A stretch of 64,000 nt of DNA from Nematostella vectensis. Its lineage: Eukaryota; Cnidaria; Anthozoa; Actiniaria; Edwardsiidae. The stretch spans positions 6,033,703-6,097,702 of the forward strand of contig NC_064037.1 of NCBI RefSeq assembly GCF_932526225.1, in the 5' to 3' direction. The position numbers and the translations under genes are program-made. The notes beneath the pieces were generated by a model that saw nothing but the letters and a program-made list of their open reading frames with translations, ran no database searches and was not told the origin of the DNA. Positions 54,801 to 64,000 of the stretch are shown one piece after another. How positions within the stretch are numbered: the stretch's first letter is position 1; every line of letters begins with the position of its first letter.

Positions 54801-56398
54801 CAAATTCAAGCATACTGTATCTGTCAATCTATTATAGCTCGGAGTAAAATCTTGTAGGGTTGAATAATATAGGGGATTTAGACAATATTTTTTTCTGAAG
54901 CCTAAATTTTTCATCAGTAAGGAAACCATTGAAATATTCCTAATGTAATTACACCACATACTATTATATATAATTTAAACAGGAAATTGCTTACTCTTTT
55001 TATTAGGTTTCTGCGACTTACAATAAACAAGCTGACGAACATCTTGGACATTTTTGATTAGCGAGGAAATCAGCAAATGAGGGTTATACATCAAAATTAT
55101 TATTCCGCATGATTATAATGATTCCTTTCTCAATTTCAGCGGCAGATTCATGCTATGACATTGATGGTAACCAAGTAGCGAATGGGCAGAGTTATGTCCC
55201 GTCTGGGAACAATGCTTGTGTACACTGCAAGTGTGTGTCTGGGGGACCAGAGGAGTGCTTTACCACAAAGTGTGCTGTCCCGACATGTCAAAAGTACAAG
55301 GCGCTGCCTGGAAAGTGTTGTGCATACACATGCCTTGATGGTGAGGAATACACATAATATGTACCTGTTATCATCTGCAAAAGTCTGTATTCATTCTGCC
55401 ACTAAGCATACACCCTCTCATAAGGGCAATGGTTTAAACTGCCAAAAATATTTCAGCAAATGGGACATCACCCCCATTTTTTTTTTTCTGTTTCTGGTTG
55501 AATAGAGACAGACTACTGTGAAAGAAATTGAGTTTTTCTAAAGCAATGACTGTATCTATGCTAAAATACAAATCAGATAAATCTCGATTTTCTGATGCTT
55601 GATTTTATTTATCTAGAATCTACAGAGAAGGCAGAGCTTGCCATAATTGTGAGCTTATCAGTTGGCCTTGTGCTGTTGCTACTTCTACTGGGACTAGTGA
55701 TTCACAGAAACCGCAAGAGGTTAAGACGGCGGCAACATGAGGAGCCTGCCATGGACCCGGAAGAACGGGGTGAGCAGCAAGGGAACAATAACTCATTAGA
55801 CAGTGAGTAGTAGGACTATAAAAGGTTTCTTATAGTCTAGGAATGTTATGAAAGATGTAGGAAAACCCATCAGTAATTGCAACAGATTTCAGTACTTGAT
55901 ATATATTTTATCATTATATGGCAATGACTGTTTGGCTAATTGGTAGTCATAAAATTCCCATTTTGCCCTGTTTTTCATCAAAGCTTTATTTGATAGCTTT
56001 GTAACAGAACTGCATGCTCTATTCAATTTCCTTGGTTGCAGTACAAAGTAAGGTAAAAAAAAGATCAACATACTATTTAAAGTGGTTGTCAGTACAAGAA
56101 TCAGTATCAAAATATCAGAAACGCAGAAATTCCATAGTTGTTTTATTTCTCAAAATATCCTGCAGCTTTTCAACTTATTATCCTAATTATGTTTCTTTTA
56201 GGCCCACTCAACAATCAACTGACTCCTATACAAGAGGAAACAGAGGGCCCTCAAGAATTTGAGCCCCCGCCCCCATACACACCCATATGTAATGTCCACA
56301 AGTGCAAAGCGTCTCAAATACACAACAGTCGACATCCACCAAATGAGCCGCCACCACCATACCACATAGACTCCAATTTGAGAGCAACACCTGTGTAG
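51835..56398 (+). CDS. Single-pass membrane protein with VWC domain and PPxY motifs (4 exons, 216 aa)
   Basis: Exons 51835-51901, 55140-55340, 55617-55802 and 56202-56398; all introns are phase 1 and the frame is intact to TAG. Residues 1-20 form a hydrophobic signal peptide. Residues 27-88 are a von Willebrand factor C domain (CYDIDGNQV, CVHCKCVSGG, CAVPTC, GKCCAYTC), entirely encoded by exon 2. A transmembrane helix spans about 97-118, followed by the stop-transfer HRNRKRLRRRQ. The cytoplasmic tail has two EPPPPY motifs, ligands for WW domains such as those of NEDD4-type ubiquitin ligases. VWC domains usually bind BMP/TGF-beta ligands or matrix, so a receptor or trafficking role is inference. 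No specific orthologue is recognised; DGCR2 and VOPP1 share parts of the layout. A possible poly(A) signal AATAAA lies at 57187. Confidence 0.82.
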
Positions 56399-57896
56399 CT
56401 CAATATAAATGCCAGAATGTACCTTGAGGGATGTTACAATGAATGTACTGGAAGAAAAATAGGGTGTATCGGAGAGAAGAAGACAATGGAGGCTATCAAA
56501 TAAGCCACAATAAGGATAATCTTATAATTTGGTAAAGAAAATGTGGAGGCATCACTCAAAGATATCTAATATGTTTGAAACAAAGAATATACAGTAATGT
56601 TTACAACCATTCTGTAATGCCCAAGTTGTACTGTAAAACCAATGCCTGGAGGATTTTCTCGATGTTCAATGCCGAGACAACAGTAGAGAATAATAGGACA
56701 GTGAAATCTAAAATGTTAATAACAGTACAGTTTTAAAAGTTGATGGAGAATTTGTTGAAGTATTAGAAGTTTCAAGTTCGATGTTTTTTAGAGGCTGCAA
56801 GTACTGTCAATGCTCATTTTAGCTCCCTTCCATATGAACATAACATATCAAACAAATGCCCCCGACACAATCACCTAGAAGATGCGGAGATGCACATAAA
56901 CAAATAAGCTCCCCATCTCAAATTAGCACACTCTCACACGAGCCGCCCAAAATTAATAAGAGCCTGAATGATCATTTATGGTAATTGCCTGGCTTCCATC
57001 ATTATTTAAACAGGTAGGCAGAAGGAAAAAAGAAAAGTTATTTAATGTACATAATTATCTTGTTACTGTGTAAAATATGTGACTGTAAATGTTCTTATTA
57101 CTGCTGTGATAATTATTCCAGAATGTTCTGGCTCATTTTTTTTAGTTTTATGCCTTAAATAATATTACCATTAAAAAGTTAATGAAAATAAATGTTTAAC
57201 AATAACATGAGTCAAAATATTTTTAGTCATCAATTAAAATGATATCGAGAGGCTCCCCAATACAGGAAGGTTTGACAATTGAAAGCATTGGGCCTCACAA
57301 GAAGCTAAGATGATTCCCCCTCCTCTTGGTTATGGACCTGATGGTGGGGCGCAAGGGTTTAGACAGGGGTTAGCTGGCTCTTTGGAGTTTCGGGATTCCT
57401 GCGTAAGGGGGAAAGGAATCAAAGGGACCGGTCGCACAGAAAATTAAATTACAGGGACAATTTCTGTGTTTATCATTTGGGAAGGATGAACACTCACTAT
57501 CTCCTAACCCTTGCTATAGGCCAAAATGTAGCGGACAAGCATTCTTGATTTATACTTTCCTTTTAAATTCTTTACATCATTTTTATAGAGAATAATTAAA
57601 GGATAATTCCATGATAAAAAGTAGGTTTAAGTTTGAACCATGAAGCACTTGCTATTAAGCATGAAGTGTCTTTGCAAAGGTTTTTTTCTAGAACATTCAT
57701 ATATTTTCTTATTGATGCTGATTGATTTTTCTTCAACACTTAGAGTACCTGGACCTGGTCTGGTCCTTAAAAGTTTTAGTTGAATGTCTTTCCATGTCTA
57801 TCCCTCACTTTGAAATAGCTTGAACCTGTCCCTTGGTGTAGTTCATAAGTACAACGTGGAAACATAATAACTGGTACCTTAAGCCTTGCAACTGGC
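56399..57896. other. Convergent 3' regions of the VWC gene and UFD1
   Basis: AT-rich, unique-looking DNA. The first 0.8 kb is probably the 3' UTR of the VWC gene, ending after AATAAA at 57187-57192. The remainder, up to the UFD1 stop at 57897, shows no coding sequence or repeat. Confidence 0.5.
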
Positions 57897-60800
57897 TTAA
57901 GGTCGATTTTTTCGTTTTTGTCTTAGAGTCTTCCCTTCACCCTTGAAAGCTTCAAATTCAGGCTGAGGTGTTTCCTTTGTCTGAAAGGAAATAAGATTTA
58001 AATTAGGAGACATGCACTCTCTATTTTCAGAATGAACCCAACACTGGCCACCATCTATAATTGTGAATGCTACAACATGGGAGGAGCCCCATATGTTTAA
58101 AGTCCATATAACCTTTCAGAATTGATAGACTTTGTCAATTCTTTATATTTTCATCTTCCAAATGATATGTGGTTCTTATGGACCCTATAAAACACGCGTT
58201 CGCACGAATAACTCAAATCTGTAATATTGAGGTATTTTGGTCAACCTTCGGAAAAAAGGCCATGAACTGAAAGGCCCGGGTCCAGCCATTTGTGACGTAG
58301 ATCGAGATGTCAACCATGAGAAAACATATGCGCCCGCTAAACCGGTTCCCGTCTTCATGTCTTCTTAGTTATTGCTGAAGAGCGTTGTGTGGTTACAACT
58401 TTTACCGTCATCTTTTATCTCAACCTGATAGTCAAATGATTATTTAACTTTAGGAAACAAATCTGCAAAATTTAGCAGATATTTTTTAGTCTTTGAAATG
58501 TTTTTGCATTGTGCGCTGCATTCGCAATCAAGAATGGCGACATTCTCACGAGCACGCGCTGTTTTTGAAACCTACAACAAAACAACAAAACGATATTTTC
58601 TTTTTTCGCATACAATTCTCGACTTCAAATTATTCTTTGCTTTATTGTGGGTAGCATTGCAATAGAAAACATTTCGCCAATTTATTTATTTGTGGTATTG
58701 CCATCTCTGAATTTTAACAGATTTAAGAAAAATACGTTGTTTCAGATTTTCCCGCCAAAACTTGGAATTATTCACTCGATTCAATCTCCTTTCGCGCGGC
58801 CAGGAGAATTTTCAAAGATCTGTAGAAAATTTTAATCAAATTCAATTCCCTTTTCAGAATTTGAAAGTTTATCTATGCTTTGTTTTGGCTAGATTGATAT
58901 AAGTGAAAGGTTTTAAGAACTTTAAATTGGTACCCCCCTCAGGATAGTCCCCCCCCCCCCCTCCTTCAGGAAATTCTGGATCCAGCCCTGCATTAAGCAT
59001 TTCTTTTACCATACCTGAGAATTGCTTGGTTTGTAAAAGTTTCTCTTGAATGTAATCTTTCCTTTTTTGTAGTCATAGTTAGGAATACCTCTGGTAAAAA
59101 AAGGATTATAATTATATCCACTCACTGGCACAGTGAAAAATAATCCCAAGCACTATTTAAAAAACTTTACAAGGGGCCAGATTTATTGTTCTTCTGTGGA
59201 TTTCCTTGTATTTCTTGTTATGTTTTAACCAAAATATCTGAAAAATAGGGGAGCCTAGATCGGCCCCTACATCCACCCCTGAAGAACAATACCATTAGTA
59301 AGAGGAAGGCATCCACACTAATACAATCAATGTTTGTAAGCCCCATTTAATGGGCAAAGCCTCTTCTCTGTCCTACTTTTTACTCACTCTCTGTCCTACT
59401 TTTAAGGCTCACCGCTTGATGACCACTGGCTCTAATGGTACTGGTTCAGAAGAGACATTCATCTTCTTCTTCTTTCCATCTAGACGGAAACCTTCACCAG
59501 TGAAAGCCTGCAATACAATTGCATTATGTTTCAAAATCATCACAAATCTACTTGATGTAACTAAACTAGTGTAGTAGGACAGAGGGAGACGGGAGGTGTG
59601 TGTGTGTGTGGGGGGGGTGGTTGGTGGTGGTAGGGGGGACCTGGGTTTGACATAAAGTACCACTAAAATGAATACAAATTATAGTTTAAAAAAATTCAAA
59701 ATCCCATGCAATAGTCAAGCCAGAACAAAAGAGAACAAAGACATTACAGTGTATTAGTACTAAATAAACTAAAAAGTATTTCGAAAAAGTATTTTGAAAA
59801 CCACTTGATACATGTTCATTGCAAACTCATTCTAAAAAACATCCACTCTCTAAAGTAGAAGGCAAATGCCCCCTAGCCCTCTCTGGCTGTTATGATAAAG
59901 ACAATAGTTTTAGTTGCATTTTTCAGCTCACCAGTTTAGTAACCTGAGCAGCAGGGTGAGGTTCTTCAGATTCCTGCAAACACAAGCTTCTGTTTAAACT
60001 GACATATAATTAAGGGTCAATGGAGTTTTTGTGTGATTATTAAATCCTACCTCTTCCATTTTTTTCACTTGTTGCTGTTGTCTCTTGGGCTCAACATAGC
60101 CAACCGGTGCTGCAAACTCCACCTAATCACCATAAAAGGAATATTAAAGAATTGCTTGAGGAAAATGACATTCCACTTAAGCTCTAAAATATCTTCTTAA
60201 TTTGATTGGCATGGACACGTGACCTGAGCATACCTGTCAACTCTTAACTCTCGGGAGTCTCAAGATTTTGGACCCCTTCTCCCACTCTTCCACATTGAGC
60301 ACCAAATATCCCGCTTTTTAGTGATTTTTATCGCATCCGAAAAATTATTCTATAGAAAATTGTCATTTTGCCTATTTTCTATTATTAAAAATATTTTAAA
60401 CAATAATTCCTTTGCGTAGCACAATAAATCTAACACCATCGTGAGAACAATAAGTGGATTTGTTTGTGAGAGCTTTCTATACTGCAAACGCCTGCAAGGC
60501 TAAACCCACCACTCCCCAAAAAATGAATATACCCTCCCCCTCCCCCCAAAAAAATTATCAAGCCTTGAGATTTTCAGAGGTTGACAGGTATGGTTGAGCT
60601 AGGGAATAATGTTCAAGGGTATCTTACCTGACTTCAACTAACAAATTTTAAAGATGCTTTCTAGCTAACCTGAAAAATGAATATACCCTCCCCCTCCCCC
60701 CAAAAAAATTATCAAGCCTTGAGATTTTCAGAGGTTGACAGGTATGGTTGAGCTAGGGAATAATGTTCAAGGGTATCTTACCTGACTTCAACTAACAAAT

Positions 60801-63800
60801 TTTAAAGATGCTTTCTAGCTAACCTGACAGCATTTAAGGTGTGAGATTAAATCAAACCATACAGTACCTGCATGTCGCATTCTATGATAGATACAGCCTT
60901 TCCTGGTTTGGTTTCCATGACGAGAAATTCATATATCTGGGGAGAAAGAAACAAAGAACAGCAGTCAAAATATGAAGCAGTAACTAGAACTACAGTACAG
61001 TACATACCTAAACTATTTCAACATTTTCAGTACCGAAACTTAAAAAGCTGGTCAAAAAGGAAATATTATTAACCTCTTCTGGCCAACAAGACAAAGAACA
61101 TGTATAATAAAATAAAAGAATACCTTGTCATTATATTTGATGGCTATGATATCACCGGTTGTCAAGCAAGCAAAGGATCTCAAGGCATTTTCTAGGCTAT
61201 AAAGAGTTAAGAGAAACTGAGTGCATACGTTTGAAGGATCTGACAATATATTGATTTGCTGCCAAAATTATGTCTACATAAACTTGATCTGTTACCAACA
61301 AGATATCTGGTACAATCAGACCTTATTTGACTAAACTTTGAAATTATTTTTAAAATGTTAAATTTTTTTCTTTTAAAACATCTAAGGTTTTTTTTATTGA
61401 TTATTAAAGGATACACAGCTTTAGGATTGGTGATGTCCAAGAAATCGACGGACTGTGGCTGGAATTTGGCAAATGATGCTACTGGCAAGGATGCGCTTTC
61501 AACTTGTAGAAGTCCTCCTTCATCAAGAAGCATATTGCGCATCATCTGAAATTATAAAGAAGAATAATTCCTTTAATAATTATCACTTATTAAGTGTCAG
61601 AAAGAAAGCAAGGAACCCATGTTCAGTAGGGAGTAAATAACAAAAATTCTTCTTAATTATGTATTGGAAGTGGATTACTAAGCCTTACTTCCACTCAAAT
61701 CTAAGGGTTATAAGTCTTGTAACCTTATAAGGACTGCTCCCTTCAAAGAGAGGGAAAACACTGAATGTGCTTATGAGAGAGTTTCTGATTACACGAGAGA
61801 ATAACAAACGTACCTTAGAGCTTCTCAATTCCGTGAATTAACCCACGAAACGGGCGCGAGCATAGATGCGAACGTTCTGCGAGATAGGCGCGAGAGTTCC
61901 GCGAGTCAGGCGCGAGCTTTTGCAAAACAGGCGCGAGCCTTTCGTTGTTGAGTCGCGAGCACATAACGTAACAATCAGCAAAACGGCTGAATCTTTCGAT
62001 TTCCAAATACGGTGAAACGTGATAGACATCTTCTGAGGTCTATACCTTAGAAAAAGCCTCTCTTAGGATAGAAGTAAACAAGTAAGCAAGTATCTGAGTT
62101 TGGTTTCGTTGAGATCTCAAGTGCTAGCAAGGGAATTGAACGGCAAAGTCGCTACGATGCTACATCAAGACAACAGCGCTATTACCAATCGCCTTTTGAG
62201 GGATATAGACTCCGACAGTTTGACATCAGTCGGAAGTTTTTTTGCTCGAAGCCTTGGTTGGTTCTCTAGAAGCAATATACTTTCGGCTGGGGCAATGAGT
62301 AGCGATTGTGACAATCTTTTTTGTGGTATCTATTTGATACACGATTTTTTGAGCGAAGGTAAACCGGTGTGATTTATTCGCCGCCGACATATAAACATAT
62401 CGTTGTTCTCCAACAAAGACACTCGAACAATGACGCTTCTTTGGTTTGCGTTCGGCTCTATCTAATTGAGCAATGTAGCGATGTAAGAGTTCATGTCAAA
62501 AACTGTCGTCCTTATTCCCCGAATACACTACTTATCTCTAGTAACTTACACAAAATTGTCCTTAAATTGCCAGACTAACTATTTCGTATGTATTTACAAT
62601 TCGAGAGAGAGTACAATCTGTGAAAGTTTGTCAAGGAGCTTGGGTACTCTTCTAAAAAAAGCCGTAACGACACAAATTCTAGACAAAATCGTCGCTCCGT
62701 GCTGGGTAAAAAAAAATCGTCCTTTCGAAAAATCGGAGTTGACTAAGGATCAAACTGCTGGTCGCTATTCCGTGTCATTTATGAGATACGACCCGCGAGG
62801 TGTGTTTAGCAAGTCGCGAGGCTTCCCGTTGTTAAGGCGTGAGCGTTCTACGAGAAAGGCGCGAGCTTTCCGTTATTTAGGCGCGAGCGTTCCGCGAGAT
62901 GGGTGCGAGCTTTCCGTTATTAAGGCGCGAGCATTCCGCGAGAAAAGCGTGAGCATTCCACGAGAAGGCTGCAAGCTTTCTGCAAAACGGGCGCGAGTTT
63001 TCGCGTGAGTCGTCACAAATGTACTCCAGATGGAGCTATATTCTCACAGTTAGGGAAAACTAATTATTAAAGCCAGTAGTTCTGACTTGTGTACATGGTT
63101 TCATAGGCTACAAAACCCTATGCAATACAGAATTAAACCTACATAGATCAAGTTGAATTTCAATCCATCCCAAAATTGTAATTGCTAAGATCAAAATTAT
63201 ACAGGGAAAGTTGTATTTTAAAAAAATGATAAGAGTTTTGAATATATTCAAAACAAAAACAAAACACTATTGACCATAATCTACAGACATTACAGAAACA
63301 TTGGATCTACGGAAATTAATGACTAACCGATCAACTCGCTGATCAATCATATGTTCCACTCACCCAGTGCGGAAGATAGATCTTCCCTTCGTCGGCTACA
63401 AATTCCAGGACACCACAGTGGGTTGATCTGTCTATTCGGTTGTTTGTCAGTTTGAAAAGCATAGGGTACACTATATTCAACCTCGCTGTTGAGCAGTAAA
63501 ATGTAGACATGCAATTTCATTTGTGATCATTGCTTGGGTCAAACCCCCCTCCCCACCCCCCCCCCCCCCCCTGGCAGAAAGCTAGATCTGCCCCTGATCA
63601 ACATTTGTTTAAAATTTCCATATAAAACGCTGATTTTAACGAAAATGTCAAACATACTTAGCTGATCCAGTGCTGATGGTGGCATGATAACTGGGAAAAG
63701 TGAAATTATAAATTTTAGTAATCTAATTTTAGTTAATTAGAGACGAATCCTTGTCAAAACAGTACTATCTTCAAAGTACAGCAACATCATATATATTTTA

Positions 63801-63951
63801 TCCTTGTTGGATATTGAATGGCGGAATATCGCTTACTCTTTCCTCCTCTTTCTACGTCTTTTCTTTCATTCCCTGGAAGCATGGCCACTGAGTAGCAGCG
63901 ATACTGAGTCTTGAAGACCCTTGGCATCGGCTCGAACATGTTGAAGCCAAA
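57897..63951 (-). CDS. UFD1: Ubiquitin fusion degradation protein 1 (UFD1), 5' end beyond the window
   Basis: Adaptor which, with NPL4, recruits the AAA ATPase p97/VCP to ubiquitylated substrates in ER-associated degradation. Exons on the minus strand: 63837-63951, 63658-63690, 63364-63485, 61415-61545, 61124-61196, 60868-60936, 60051-60122, 59932-59973, 59413-59507, 59015-59090 and 57897-57980. These give 303 codons in phase plus TAA; human UFD1 is 307 aa. Landmarks: [112 protein letters not shown]. The first exon seen starts at an acceptor (AATAG|TTTGGC), so the initiating codons lie outside. The frame matches the family throughout. Introns hold a TIR element and GCGCGAG arrays. Confidence 0.95.
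60231..60594. mobile_element. TIR element of about 364 bp, CATACCTGTCAAC family, copy B, in a UFD1 intron
   Basis: Ends CATACCTGTCAACTCT and GAGGTTGACAGGTATG are exact inverses over 13 bp. About 85 percent identical by eye to the copy at 44291. No clear target duplication. No coding capacity. Confidence 0.8.
60517..60829. repeat. Recent tandem duplication of about 156 bp including the right TIR
   Basis: The block beginning AATGAATATACCCTCCCCCT and ending TTTCTAGCTAACCTGA occurs at about 60517-60672 and again at about 60673-60829 with no difference seen. It includes the right end of the TIR element, so one element now has two right ends. Confidence 0.9.
61850..61975. repeat. GGCGCGAGC-type repeats, proximal cluster, UFD1 intron
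   Basis: Five or six units of 20-22 bp with core GGCGCGAGC and linkers such as GTTCTGCGAGATA, GTTCCGCGAGTCA and TTTTGCAAAACA. Much more GC-rich than the surrounding intron. Confidence 0.8.
62795..63010. repeat. GGCGCGAGC-type repeats, distal cluster, UFD1 intron
   Basis: About ten units of 20-22 bp (AAGGCGCGAGCTTTCCGTTA, TAGGCGCGAGCGTTCCGCGA and variants) in the same orientation as the cluster 0.9 kb away, sharing the TTCTGCAAAACGGGCGCGAG block. The DNA between the two clusters has no recognised gene. Confidence 0.85.
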
Positions 63952-64000
63952 CTATTCACATTGAAAATATAAGAAGATCTCATTTAGTGAGAAAAGAAGA

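Overview
The window reads as nuclear DNA of an animal, most likely an anthozoan cnidarian such as a sea anemone of the Nematostella type. Genes are split by phase-consistent GT-AG introns, the recognisable proteins (SLC22-type transporters, GlcNAc 2-epimerase, mitoribosomal S23, UFD1) are metazoan, and non-coding DNA is full of short terminal-inverted-repeat (TIR) elements and minisatellites. The organism name is inference; no organism-specific marker was tested.

Layout. 1-27.9 kb (minus strand): a tandem array of three intact 9-exon SLC22-family (organic cation/carnitine-type) transporter genes at 173-4484, 11646-15233 and 17149-27916. Their reconstructed lengths are 533, 536 and 535 aa, with almost identical exon lengths. 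Copies 1 and 2 are close duplicates. Copy 3 is diverged but carries two patches nearly identical to the others. Between and inside them lie TIR elements, an RT fragment, a DIRS-like gag remnant and many tandem repeats. 29.9-36.4 kb (plus): RENBP, 7 exons, 412 aa, with a broken Crypton-like tyrosine recombinase and a foldback element in intron 1. 38.5-43.4 kb (minus): MRPS23, 5 exons, 206 aa. 44.7-47.2 kb (minus): a P-loop GTPase-like gene of IFI44 type, 451 aa, with a possible myristoylation start and a charged coiled coil. 47.2-51.8 kb: gene-poor repeats and TIR elements, with a possible fossil exon. 51.8-56.4 kb (plus): a small single-pass membrane protein with a VWC domain and two PPPPY motifs. 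57.9-63.95 kb (minus): UFD1, missing only its first codons beyond the window edge. The genes do not form one pathway; only the transporter array is functionally coherent.

The most striking observation is in intron 2 of transporter copy 3. About 2.6 kb of 18-bp tandem repeats (24096-26716) begins exactly at the exon 2 donor, and nearly every unit carries a consensus 5' splice site (G|GTAAGT or G|GTGAGT) on the coding strand. The same 147-nt exon has about 300 bp of (AAAT)n directly at its acceptor. Two other introns also have arrays starting within about 10 nt of the 5' splice site, and a TIR element has landed inside the donor region of MRPS23 intron 2. At least six TIR-element copies with clean 5-bp target duplications can be delimited by eye.
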